This document shows, piece by piece, positions 24,661 through 35,122 of a DNA stretch of 43,379 bases. The stretch is from Hyaloscypha bicolor E. Lineage: Eukaryota > Ascomycota > Leotiomycetes > Helotiales > Hyaloscyphaceae. Under the pieces are notes generated by a model. It searched no databases. It saw only the letters and a program-made list of their open reading frames with translations, and had not been told where the DNA came from. The stretch spans positions 1 to 43,379 of the forward strand of contig NW_020194662.1 in NCBI RefSeq assembly GCF_002865645.1, read 5' to 3'. The position numbers and the translations under genes are program-made. Numbering within the stretch: position 1 is the first letter of the stretch; every line of letters begins with the position of its first letter.

Positions 24661-26340
24661 TCTTATTAGGCTAGCTTTATTATATATATCCGTTATATAT
24701 ATATTATTTAAACTATTTATAAATAGCTTAAATAGAATATAAATAAAATATAAGTAATATTTTATTTAGTTAAATAAAGTATAAATAATATTTATTACTT
24801 TATTTTACTTTATTTATTTAATATATTATATATATAAGTATTCTTATTTATATAATAGTCTATATTAACTTTAAATTTACTAATAACTATAAATTGGGTT
24901 TTTATTATTATTAAGCTTTAAGAAATCCGGAACTTTTATATAATATAATTTGTTATATTTAAGAACTTTAATAGCTAAATATATTTATTTAATAAAAGAA
25001 ACTAAAGAATTAGATATTATATTATAATATTTAAATTAGAAATATATATTATTTAAAATATAATTTCTATTAATAAAATATTTTCAAGAAACCTCTTCTA
25101 TATTAAATAAATAAGCTAAACTAGAAGCTAAACTATTTAGAGTTATATAATTAGTCTAGGTATTTATCTAAATCTTAATTTAAACTTATTAAAATAAATA
25201 TTAAATAAAATAAAAGATTTTATTCTAGAGATATTCTTAATATTAAATATAAGAAATAGAATTATAGGATATAAATAAAAACTCTTAGAAGAGCTATTAA
25301 TATAAGAAGCTATATTAAAGAAGTAAATATATATAATTTATATATAGAGAATTATTTTTTAGAAATAAATAATTATTTTAAAAGAAATATTTTAAAGCTT
25401 TTCTAGACAAAAAGAGAACAGTTTAGTTTAATATCATAGTCCTATAAAAAAAGCCTATAAATAAGGCACTTATAGAAGAACTATTTATTAAGAAAACTAA
25501 GCTAAAAAGAAAAAAGAATTTCGAGCTAAGATTTCTTAAATATTTATAGTTCCTTGCTTATAACTTGACCTAATAGGATTTAGTATCCTAAATTTCTTAG
25601 AATATAGCTTTTCTTAGCTTTATTATATATAACTATTATATAACTTTAGATATGAAATACCAGATACTAAATTCAGATATTAAATACTAGATACTAAGCT
25701 AAATAAAGTATTAAATTATAATATATACTTCTATTTTAATTTCTCTTATAAATATTTTATAATAATTAAAATCTATTTTATTTCTAGCCTTTATATATTA
25801 TTAAATAATAATTAAGATTATTACAATTATATATATTATACTTTTAATATTCTAGAGCTTATATATTATATTTGAATTAAAATTCTTTTATTTTCTTATA
25901 ATATAAATAATATAATAGTAAGGAAATATAAGTAAATTTTACTAAAAATTATTAAATAATTATATTATATAAGAATTAAAAGAAAGGAAATAAACCTTTA
26001 TAATATTCAAGTCATTAGATTCTAATAAATAAAGAGAAAAAATAGAAACTAGAATTAATTAAGTTCATTTCTATAATTATCTTTTATAACTATCGGAATT
26101 TTAATAAAAAATATAAGAACCCTTCTCGAATTATAATTAAGAGCTATTTTTTATAAAATAACTAAAAAGAATATATTAATAAAAAAGCATATATTAATAA
26201 TCTTTAAATATATAAATATATAATAAGCTATTTTTGTCTTATATTTTATTTAATTAAATATATCTAATTATATTTGTTTTAGCTTATAATTTCTTATTAT
26301 ATAAAATTACAAATAGAATAAAAAAGACCGAGACATTTTA
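24661..26340. other. AT-rich RIP-mutated DNA without an identified gene
   Basis: Very AT-rich, with no open frame and no domain I can name. Near 25,250-25,560 a plus-strand reading is modestly protein-like but unassigned. Near 25,640-25,700 there are short near-repeats of AGATACTAAATTCAGATAT type. Composition returns to normal between about 26,300 and 26,430, the left edge of the gene island. Confidence 0.6.
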
Positions 26341-26653
26341 TAACAGGCTAATATAGTTTGTCTAAACTATAAGTATTTAAATAAAATCTATTATACTTAA
26401 ATATAAATATTGAGACTACGAGATATTAGAATCTGGATGATTTTGAGTCGCAGAACATGTGATATAGGTACTTCCGTATGCTCAAATCAAGCAATACCAC
26501 ATTCCTTAGAATAATAGATAAATAAGTAGCTAGTTACAGGAGATGCCCCCTATATCCTATACCTGAAACACCGGTACCTTCTCACGTAACATTAGCGTTT
26601 CAGCCACGTGCTAGCAAACCGTCACAGAACTTCCAGTTCCTTTCTCAAGCATG

Positions 26654-28562
26654 CTACTCAGCTGCAACATCTTCCTTGTGCAAGATATCATTCTTAGGAT
26701 ACTCCAACGGCTCGAGTTCTGGATCGCCAGAAAACAGACGATCGACAGCCTCGAGCTCCAGTCCCTTTGTTTCAGGAAAGAAAATGAAGATGATTGGCAC
26801 CCAGAGAGCATTGAGAGCCGCAAAGATGATGTACGTCTTCCAGCCAATGTTTTGGGTTGCAATGGGCGTGATTTGGACAATCATCTAAGAAAAGTGTCAG
26901 CTCGGACGAACCAGACAGACAGACTCATTCCTACGTAATTGAAGATCCAGTTGACTGCTGTGCTTATGGAAGAACCTCGCTGGCGAAGGCGAAGCGGGAG
27001 AATCTCGGAGCTAAGAGGCACGTATAAATAAAGGGAATCAAGTTCTGTACAAAAAGAACTTACGGGTAGACCCAAACCGTGGCCTGGAAGCCTATTGTAA
27101 AGGCCCCCTGGAAGACAAAAAGCATAGCCGCCGCGCCGATTCCAGCACCATGTGCAATGGCCGTGTTGTTCTGTACTTGGAAAATGAGACCTGCTTGTAC
27201 GGCCATGACTGCTGCCATAAGACTAATCATAGAGAGGAGCTGATTCATGTTAGTTCCATACTTCAGGCCTCAGAAACACAATCATGAATCCAAGGCAAAG
27301 CGCCCCAGATGTGATTCATGGCTTGGCTTCTGTTTTATGAGGTTGCTTACCAGAGGTCTCCGCCCAATGCGATCAATCAGAAACCATGGAATAAATGAGG
27401 CTACAAAGAACCATGTTTGTAAATATCCACTCATCAGGGAAGACATATGCGAATCAAAGCCAATGGACTTTTCAAACAACCTATTATTATGTTAGCCGTT
27501 GTGCTTGATAAATGGCCAACCCTGCATGTTGTGTCCTTACGTTCCAGAGTAGTAAATAATTGCGTTGATGCCTCCGAGCTGTTGGAAAGCTTGTATTCCA
27601 CAAGCAATGAGGAGACGCTTCTGACTTTTGATGTTATCGTTCTTGAGCAAGTCTTTCCATGAGCCAGCTCCAATCGAAGCTTCGTAAGCAACGGTCTGGA
27701 GAATCTCGCCATGTAACCTCTGAACCGCGGCCTCGTCATGAGCCCCCCGAAGTCTTTGTAGAACTTTGAGGCACTCATCCGGTCTGTCGTGAGCAGCAAG
27801 CCATCTCGGAGACTCGGGGATAATAAGAAGGATGAGCAACATCGGAACCAGAAAGATACATTGGAGAATGGTGGGAATCCTCCATGCAAAGCTGCTGGTG
27901 TGTGTCGAAAAGGCATAGTCGATCCAATAGACGAAGAAAATCCCGAAGTTGAGGGTGGAGAGCTGCGCACAGACAACTGAAGGTATATCAGTATCACATG
28001 CTCTACTAACAACTTACCACACCTGACTTACATATTCCTCTCGTCGCTTTGGGTGAGAACTCGGCCTGCAGAACGGGTACTGTAGAGTTGATTGCACCCA
28101 TGCCGACTCCAGATACAATTCGAGCCACAATCATCTGTATCGTCATTAGCATACGCGCCAAAGAAAATAATAAGAGGATGGCGGACTTGAGCACGACTGT
28201 ACGACGTTGCTTGAAGGAGTGCTCCAACAATCATGACAATAACGCCACCGCCGATACTCTTGCGTCTACCGAGCTGCTCACCAAGAGCGGCCGTAGTGAT
28301 GGCTCCAAAAAAGCATCCTATTTCGTAGATTGCCACTATCAGCCCAACCATCGTGGCATTAGGATTGTCGAACGCATCGGTGAAAGCCTTGCCATTAACT
28401 AGGCTTGATTAGCACGATAGTGTGTGAATCTACTCTCTTTTCTATGTAACACTCACCAAGTCCGCCCATAAGTCCATTGTCAAAACCGATCAGTAGAAAG
28501 CCAAGAGATGTCAAAACTGTGACAGCACCTAGAAGACTTTGCCCTCGAAGCTCGACGACCAT
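26654..28562 (-). CDS. MFS sugar transporter (sugar porter family), 8 exons, 489 aa
   Basis: Exons, in transcription order: 28,562-28,457; 28,398-28,187; 28,134-28,032; 27,976-27,541; 27,480-27,351; 27,239-27,064; 27,010-26,935; 26,884-26,654. The seven introns are GT-AG, 50-111 bases. The joined CDS is 1,470 bases (489 codons plus stop) with no stop inside. It is a plasma-membrane permease, probably a proton symporter, for a hexose or similar sugar; the substrate cannot be read. Motifs: GRRKS (about 80-83) between helices 2 and 3, PESPRWL (194-200) after helix 6, QQLGGINAIIYYSGTLFE (272-289) in helix 7, DRIGRRPL (322-329) and PETKG (450-454), all sugar-porter signatures in order. The length fits the family. 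ATG at 28,562 is the only Met in frame ahead of the first helix and gives a short N-terminus (MVVELRGQS). It lies beside the left RIP block yet is intact. Confidence 0.93.
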
Positions 28563-28663
28563 GACGAAGGATGGAGACAATCGATTTGGAATTCTTGATA
28601 TCTTGTATTTGGGTTCTCGGGATCTCTGCAAAGATTGCAGGGAAACGTAAATGGGGTACGCAA

Positions 28664-28671
28664 TATTTATA
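28664..28671 (-). promoter_or_regulatory. TATA-like box of the transporter
   Basis: The minus strand reads TATAAATA about 100 bases upstream of the chosen ATG at 28,562. Spacing and sequence suit a fungal core promoter; the start site is not known. Confidence 0.4.
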
Positions 28672-28793
28672 GCTGTCTACAGTCACTCACTCGAGGATTG
28701 CCGCCCATAACACAGACCATCAGGCTCGGCAAATGCCCTCCCCGCCAGCTTGCGTAGCGCAAGCCACATCTATCGAGATGCGCAAATGGAAAG

Positions 28794-28869
28794 CTGGGGA
28801 ACATGGGGATGCGGATGCGGAGAGAGCAGCTGCAAGCTACATCGCAGCAGACAAGATTGTCGTCCGGGG
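28794..28869 (+). promoter_or_regulatory. Two candidate carbon-catabolite repressor (CreA/Cre1) sites
   Basis: CTGGGG at 28,794-28,799 and CCGGGG at 28,864-28,869 both fit the SYGGRG consensus of the CreA/Cre1 zinc-finger repressor. They lie between the transporter and the MITE. Closely spaced pairs are the functional form known from Aspergillus. Six-base matches are frequent by chance, so support is weak. Confidence 0.25.
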
Positions 28870-28894
28870 TCGGCAAATGTCAACGGTCTCCTAA

Positions 28895-29448
28895 GGGCCC
28901 GTTTGGCCAGACACCTGCCCTTTTTTCCGGTACAGGGGCGGTAATGATATTACCTGCCCTTTCCTATAATTTCCTTACAGGGCAGGTAAAGGGCGGGTAA
29001 AGGGCATTGAATTCCTTCCATGGGCGTTCGGCCTGGCATGTTAAGGGGCATTAATATTGAAGGTAATCAGGTGACAAGTCATGTGCCTGATCACGTGCAA
29101 GGCTAACTAGCCTATACTAGCAAGTATGTGAGAAGAGCTTCCCCCTTAACAAATTCTATAGAGTAATTAATTATACTTTACTTACTTCCACTGCATTGAG
29201 TGTGTATCTGTTGGGTAATTAAGGGCTTTGGCATGTGCAATTAACGCTAAAATGGCAAGTAAAGGGCATTAATGCCTGTATAATCAGGTTTTTTCTGACT
29301 ATAAAGGTTTTACAGGGCAGGTGTCAATTTGTATGGGGGCTGTGAAGGGCAGGTAAAAGGGCAGGTAAGAGGGGTGGTAATTAAATTACCGCCCCATTAC
29401 CGCCCCTGGCCGAACGCAACGAGGGCAGGTGTCTGGCCGAACGGGCCC
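28895..29448. mobile_element. PIF/Harbinger-type MITE, 554 bases, in the divergent promoter
   Basis: The ends are inverted repeats: left starts GGGCCCGTTTGGCCAGACAC and continues to CTGCCC; the right end, complemented, is the same with one transition (GTTC for GTTT). The perfect part is about 27 bases; weaker pairing continues inward, for example GGGGCGGTAAT against ATTACCGCCCC. TAA is duplicated at 28,892-28,894 and 29,449-29,451; 3-base TWA duplications and GGG-C-GTTTGG-like ends are typical of PIF/Harbinger (Tourist-like) elements. There is no transposase ORF, so it is non-autonomous. It contains many short motifs of GGGCAGGTAAAGGGC type. It shows no RIP-like decay. Confidence 0.88.
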
Positions 29449-29451
29449 TAA

Positions 29452-29917
29452 GTGCTGCAAGTTTCGTGTCAGGGATTCTACGGGGCATGCCATGTATGGG
29501 GTGGGCGCTCGGCGGTTAAATGAACACGGCTGCTTCATTTTTCAAGTTGAAATCAATGCAAATAAAACAGTTGAAAGTTTCTTGCAAATACGTGGCTTTC
29601 TTTGGACATATTCCACAAAATTGGTTGGTAGTAATTAGGTTACATGGTGCACCAATATTTTCTCCAGTATGGGAAAGCATCATCCGTCAGCAATTGACAA
29701 AGACTCGCAAACGCTAACCTTACTAAAAGCGGCAAGTTTCTCGTCGGCCTTTGACTGTTCAATACGCGACGTCAGGTCATCAACGCCATGCGTCCTGGTG
29801 GTCTCTCGGGTGAAGGACACGCATCACCAAGAGGAGTTAAGTTGTCCCCATGCGGCAAACGATCCAAAATGTGGAGACCATAGTTTGATTTATTAACGTG
29901 CTCGTCCTTCTTGGGCC
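29452..29917. promoter_or_regulatory. Lactonase-side part of the shared upstream region
   Basis: About 470 bases between the MITE and the lactonase-family start codon. No gene and no clear TATA box were seen; the promoter of the plus-strand gene should be here. Short frames overlap but show no known domain. Confidence 0.4.
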
Positions 29918-31002
29918 ATGACGCGACAGCACAACCCTCACGACAGAGCCACGATGTCAGGGGCGACAAGTTCTTTCACAGTTCACGAAGAGTCCTTCAA
30001 GGACATCCTAGGATCGACCCCAAAGCTGGAATGCCTTCTGGAAAACCAGGTTTATCCATTTGCTCATGAAGCAGGTGTATTCATCCCAGAAGACAATACC
30101 TTGTTTATTACGAGCAATCAATTTCCTGACCCATTGAATGGCGAGAAGAATATTCAGATATCCAAGGTCACTTTTGCCGGTGGCTCGGTTACGTGCGAGA
30201 AGATCCAAACAGAGCATGTTCCCATGGCCAATGGAGGCGTGAACTATCAGAGCGGGATTCTTTTCTGTGCCCAAGGCACGAAGTCGTCCCCTGGAGGTTT
30301 AGCTTTCATGTCATCCTCTCCTCCATACCAATCTTCAATGCTTCTCACAGACTTTTATGGACGTCATTTCAATTCTGTCAATGATGTGGTGGTCCATAGC
30401 GACACTTCTCTTTGGTTTACAGATCCGAACTACGGTTCTGAGCAAGGAATCAGGCCGAGGCCAGTACTTCCAAATCAAGTCTACCGGTACGATGCCAAAT
30501 CGAAGGCAGTGAGAGCAATGGCAGATGGCTTTGGAAGGCCAAATGGGATTTGTTTCGGCCCGGATGAGAAGATACTCTATATCACCGATACAGATTGGAT
30601 ACATGGTGATGGTACCACTGATCTCACCCGAGCTTCAACTATGTGAGCGAAAGCCTGCTTTCATCGTGCTTGCCATCTACTGACAAGAATTTGGCAGATA
30701 TGCCTTCGATATCGTAGCGTACTCTGGGCAACCATTTTTGATCAATCGAAGACTATTTGCATTCGCTGCTGTGGGTGTTCCTGATGGGATCAAATGTGAT
30801 ATTGACGGCAATGTTTACAGTGGTTGCGGAGACGGAATTAATGTCTGGTCCCGGGGTGGAGTTCTCCTAGGGACCACTGTTGTGGAAGGAGGGGTAGCGA
30901 ACTTCTGTTTTGGGAGACGGCGAGCTTTTCATCCTAAACGAAAACAAATTGTGGCGTGCACAGCTCGGCGAACATGCCAGAGGCGCGCTTCTCAGAATCT
31001 GA
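29918..31002 (+). CDS. SMP-30/gluconolactonase-family protein, 2 exons, one-base frameshift near the 3' end
   Basis: Exon 1 is 29,918-30,642; the intron 30,643-30,697 (55 bases, GTGAGC...GGCAG, CTGAC branch-like site) is spliced to 30,698. Six-bladed beta-propeller hydrolase family that opens sugar lactones such as glucono-1,5-lactone with a divalent metal. Probable metal or active-site residues: Glu51 (HEAGVF), Asn155/Asp156 (SVNDVVV), Asn209 (RPNGICF) and Asp271 (VPDGIKCD). NQVYRYD, TDTDWIHGDGTTDLTRAST and YSGCGDGINVW are typical of fungal members. After FCFG (residue 314) one extra G in the GGG at 30,912-30,914 shifts the frame. Skipping it gives a family-like end, GELFILNENKLWRAQLGEH, stopping at 31,000-31,002 (342 aa, total divisible by three). 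As written, the frame runs to about 31,052 with a foreign tail. An alternative ATG is at 29,954. No secretion signal was seen. Confidence 0.85.
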
Positions 31003-33741
31003 TGGAGAGTGAAAGGTATTGCATGACCTGTAGAGATGCACCTGTATCCTGAACTGAATGAGATAAGTATTTCGAAATGGTGGAATGCCGTGCACTCTGA
31101 TCGATACTTCAAAGATGGGAGAGGCCTTCAGACGCATACTCCAACCGAGAGCTACAGGTTAGTTTTACCGTCGGCGTTTGACGCATCGTTGCCCCTGTTA
31201 GCCCCGCCAACTATACCTCATCCGGCTTGGATTCACGGCCAATCCTATGGGATACCATGCGGCTACAAGGGATATGAGGAGTTCAATCACTAACTATCAC
31301 CTTTCGGTAGCTTGCGTTTGATGTTTACTGGTCCATTATGTGCTTTTTGGGCTGCCGGGAAGAGAGCTGCTATATGCTTGGGAGAGCCATGTCAACTTGG
31401 TGGGTTGAAATGTGGAGATTAAGACTAGTAGATTTGAGGGATGAGACGAAGGCGTCGCTGGCGGTGTAGTTCGACAGGGCGAGATGGACGACTTCGGCGG
31501 CGAGCTGGTAGGCATATACTGAGCCAATTTCGATGGAGTTATGGTTATGACAAGTCGTACGACCCCACCTAATGCTCCAGTTATGAGGGCCAGGCGGGCT
31601 GTCTATTATGGCTAAGGGGAGAGACGGTAAAGATGAAGAGAGCGCTCATGAAAACAAAGAAAAATTTGAGACTAAACACAATTATAGTTAAAACACCCCA
31701 AACAATCTTGATGAGGAGTCGTCACCCCCAGCGGCAGGATTCCGGGAGTTATTAGCCGGGTAGACTGTTCAAAGCCGACAGACACCGTCTATACGAGACG
31801 CAGCACCTATATATGGGTTGACAGAAAAAGCTTAATTTTCAAATACCGACGTAACATCGGCTATCAATCCCCTGTTTTTCTGTTCTTTCAACCCGATATT
31901 CAAGTATCCGAAACGCCAGCATGTCCTAGCGTGCTCTATGGGTCTCGTCCACTCGCCTGAATCTACCTAACCCACCCCATGGGGGCGTGTTGGGCGGTTC
32001 TCCTGGGAGACTTGCTCTCCAGAAGCTTTCTTCTCGCTGCTATATTGACGTGGATGTCACGGGACGAGATAGTCTCGAAAACGACGATTCATATATCCTG
32101 ATGCTAATATCTCGAATATTTAGAAGCTGAAGGGCTTAACATTATCTCTCAATGGCAGCCTCAAGTTCGGAGCAAGTAGTACACCACAAAGCTACAAATT
32201 TGATAATGGATGTTCGAGGGAGGCCGAGCAGGGCCGTTCGAGTACGAGCAAGCAAGCAAAGCCAATGGTCAGACCTGGACTAGCAGCGCTTGCTGGCACA
32301 CAAAAAGTAGAGCAAGCCTTGGGAGTGGATCTCTGGCAAGTTCCCTGGAAGGACACGGCCCGCAATTTGCACGCGCTGGAACATGGCCCGGCCCAGAGTT
32401 AAGTAGGCTTACCCCGCAAATGGACAGCAAGCAGCTCGACCCCTTTGCGGGCCGAGAAATTAATTGACTGTCTTCAACCGGTGATATAAGGGGAATTGGA
32501 CGATTTCCGAAATGTTGGCTCTTTGAATACCTGTGCTTGCGCGGGCCAGTGGGTGTGGAAGCTATGGACATCCGGCAGAGGAACGGGGCTTGGGGAGGGA
32601 GGGAAGGAGAGTTAGAGGTTCCTTATTACTTGCTAGGCCCAGCAATGTTATTAATCAAAAATAACTGCGAGATTAGCTATATAAATTGGTTATTTTACTT
32701 TCTAGATATTATTATATTATATAAATTTCCCCAAACTTTATGCAAATTCTGAGCAAGGCTCGGCCTAACGTCCGCAGCTTTCTTAAGTGGTTGGGAGAAC
32801 CCGATGCATCTTGAAATACAATGCACGGCTTCGCTGGACTCAGGGTACCCCCAGCTGCGACACGTCCCCACGGGTCGTCTCGGTTAGGGTATGCATATGC
32901 TGTGCGACCCCAAAGCGGGTGCTCCGTAGAGTGTTTTGGTACGTCTGGAGAAGTCGGTGGCTTCAAAATCTTTCAGCTCTGGAGTCCCTGAGATCGAGAA
33001 AGCCAGTAGACATCGTGAACTTAAGACGCTCGATATACCTGCTTGCCCATTCCCAGGTTCTTCTTCTCTTCTTACGGAAATACGAGCAAATTGTTGTCAC
33101 TTGAATTGAGGAAGAGCACTGACCCTTGTTGCATGTGAGAATATGCAGAGTGGGTGGATGAAGGACTAATCTCTATAGAGGGTGAAGATTGCAACCTGTG
33201 GGGGAGGATTGCCACGTACATGAAACAGACAATAGTACTAGTCGTTATCTCGGCAGAGGGACACGTCACACCTACCTCTGTGTAAGCTGTGCGATCTCTA
33301 GCTGATGTAGTGGACACGTCACACCTCCATTCGCATGAGATATGCTTTCTATAGAGAAATGAACTGCCTTTACGAAGTACAGCTGTCAAATACCTCCCTC
33401 AGCCAATTTATTTCGTTTTTACTTGTCGCTCCACTGTGGTTTGCTTTTCGTTGCAGATTATCTTTCTAGGGATCTGTTAGACAGTGACCCAATTTGCATG
33501 TGTGAGAGGTATGTTCTTTCTTTTAAATACTATTACTTTAAGATAGGCACTCCATAAAAACTCTAGGGCCAGCCTCCCACATTTCTAGCCGACGGACCTA
33601 ACCCCGGCAAGTGCGGTGATTTTTGACCGTAGACCCTCCAGCCCAAACTCGAACACTCTTATGAACATACGAACCCTTCTTCCTTGCAGGAATATTTATT
33701 TAGTTACTATTTCTTACTTTTCCCCCTTACTTAGGTTTCCA
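31003..33741. other. Intergenic region without a supported gene
   Basis: About 2.7 kb of normal-composition DNA. Open stretches such as 31,036-31,293 (plus) and 32,210-32,467 (plus) carry no motif I recognise. On the minus strand at about 31,377-31,550, one frame (IGSVYAYQLAAEVVHLALS) looks protein-like and could be a gene scrap. A 15-base direct repeat GGACACGTCACACCT lies at 33,259-33,273 and 33,312-33,326. A short AT-rich patch lies at 32,640-32,750. No tRNA was seen. Confidence 0.5.
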
Positions 33742-35037
33742 ATGGCACCCCGCAGCGACCCCGCGGCCGGCGGACATCTATATAAGCTCTGGAATTACGA
33801 AGAATGTATGAGAAAACTTAAGTATAGACAGGACGATATTAAGATCGAGTATCTTGACATTTGGCAATATGAGGTCGGTACGCCCTTTTCTTAATTCAAC
33901 TAACTTATACACTAACCGGAGAATAGGGGGAACAATCTCCTTCTATTACAGAACGGCTCGGAGAAAAACTCTGGATGAATGGCTACATACAGTACTTTTG
34001 CTGAGACTTACTCAATCTAATATTAATTACTAACTAAGTATTAGGAGCCGGCTTCTATTGAAGGCGGACAAGCTCTAGTCGGAAGGCTCCAGTTGATGTT
34101 CGTGTCCATCTTTTCCACCTTTTCTATGGAATTACCAGACTTGATTTGACTGGGTTTAAAGCTCCTGGCATGTATCACTCCATCGCGGTGAGACTGCCAC
34201 TCCTGTGATCCCTTGGACGAGAGACGAATTAGAGACAATTTTGGGATCCTTCAAGCTCCCACTACAGTGCCTTCAAATACTGTCAGGAACTCGATTTGGA
34301 TTCCAAAACTTCTCGGCCAATGAACCGGGGTGTAGTTACGGTCGATTTTTTGCGTATATCATTAGTTACTTTAATGTAAAAACAAAACTAATGATTATGC
34401 TCGAGAAGCATACATGTGGAGTACCCCTAGTCTTCGCCAGCCTTGCTGCGGTATAGCAGCTTCCTTTGACCCCAAAACGAATGTAACTTACTGATGGCTC
34501 CGATTCTTTGGAAAAGGATACCTCAACTCAATATCAAAGTTGTTGTCGTGTCTAAAAGAAGCTGCGCCATCTATGTTGCACTCTCTACTTCCCCTAACAT
34601 TAGTTGCTGATCATGATATCGCATTTCGAGGATGGGATATCGCTTCCTTTTACGATGAACTACGAATCAAGTCTCAAAGTCTCTTTGTAACCGGGACTTG
34701 GGAATCCAATGCACCTCTTGTGAAGAATCTACTTCAACTCCCACTCCCAACAATTCTGGGCGGCTTACTAAATGACAATGTGAAGTCTATAGCATGTCGG
34801 GAAGTTGCTGATTCGCACGTTAATGCACTGCCTCTTATAAGGAAAGCAATCAATGAGACGAGGAAATGTGTTGCTATATTATCTATATCGTCATCTAGGC
34901 AACTTCGCTATGAAGAGATTTCAACCCAATTAGAACAAAAGATAGACTCTATGGAGGTTGGACTCAAGAGCAGCGAGCCTACTGAGGCCATTAGCGGGCT
35001 AGCGGACAAATCCGAGAAGCGAAAAGTGATTTTCTGA
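33742..35037 (+). pseudogene. Decayed multi-exon gene of unknown function
   Basis: ATG at 33,742 opens MAPRSDPAAGGHLYKLWNY. Exon 33,742-33,873 is followed by a 53-base intron with an ACTAAC branch site, then exon 33,927-33,991 (GEQSPSITERLGEKLW). Another 53-base intron has a TACTAAC branch and ends TTAG at 34,044. The next exon reads SRLLLKADKL and then meets TAG at 34,078-34,080, possibly a former CAG. Later pieces still look coding: 34,205-34,450 (IPWTRDELETILGSFKLP) joins in phase, through an 89-base GT-AG intron (34,451-34,539), to 34,540-35,037 (DIAFRGWDIASFYDELR... REVADSHVNALPLIRKA... a Glu/Lys-rich coiled end). The middle part, about 34,080-34,205, needs frame changes. I do not recognise the family. 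The reading stops at 35,037 at a small GATTTTCT repeat beside the RIP block. Confidence 0.5.
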
Positions 35038-35060
35038 TTTTCTGATTTTCGCGCCCACAC
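35015..35060 (+). repeat. Short 8-base tandem repeat at the edge of the right RIP block
   Basis: GATTTTCT occurs twice and then as GATTTT, starting at about 35,026, followed by C-rich and A-rich runs. The coding-like frame of the decayed gene ends here, so this may be a rearrangement point. Confidence 0.5.
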
Positions 35061-35122
35061 CCCCCCACCACACCTTACTAAAAAAAAAAAGTACAGTATA
35101 CACGCCTTATTCTCGACTACTC

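Larger units (their letters stand above)
28563..28891. promoter_or_regulatory. Transporter-side part of the shared upstream region
   Basis: Normal-composition non-coding DNA holding the transporter TATA-like box and two CreA-like sites. No gene is supported here; short reading frames lack coding character. Confidence 0.5.

Noticed and set aside
21168..24795. Possible terminal repeats of the hAT element (similar ACTATTTATA...AAATAATATAAATAAAATATAAATAAT stretches on both sides)
   Set aside because: The match is low-complexity AT sequence in direct, not inverted, orientation, and no 8-base duplication was found.
27434..28012. A 192-codon minus-strand reading frame
   Set aside because: It overlaps exons 4 and 5 of the sugar transporter in another frame and reads through its splice sites. 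The transporter frame has all family motifs.
29429..29896. Plus-strand reading frames between the MITE and the lactonase-family gene
   Set aside because: They start inside the MITE or overlap each other, have no recognisable domain and no splice or codon evidence.
31336..31550. Minus-strand protein-like fragment (one frame reads LALITGALGGVVRLVI just upstream, another IGSVYAYQLAAEVVHLALS)
   Set aside because: It could be a membrane-protein scrap, but the two readable parts lie in different frames, are short and match no family I can name.
32152..32283. Short plus-strand ORF of 43 codons beginning MAASSSEQVVHHK
   Set aside because: No domain, no homologue recognised and no intron extending it; chance is the simplest explanation.
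32269..32571. 100-codon minus-strand frame in the intergenic region
   Set aside because: No motif, low-information Pro/Ser/Arg composition, and an overlapping plus-strand frame of similar length.
33259..33326. 15-base direct repeat GGACACGTCACACCT as an operator pair
   Set aside because: No gene start nearby supports a regulatory role; two copies alone are weak evidence.
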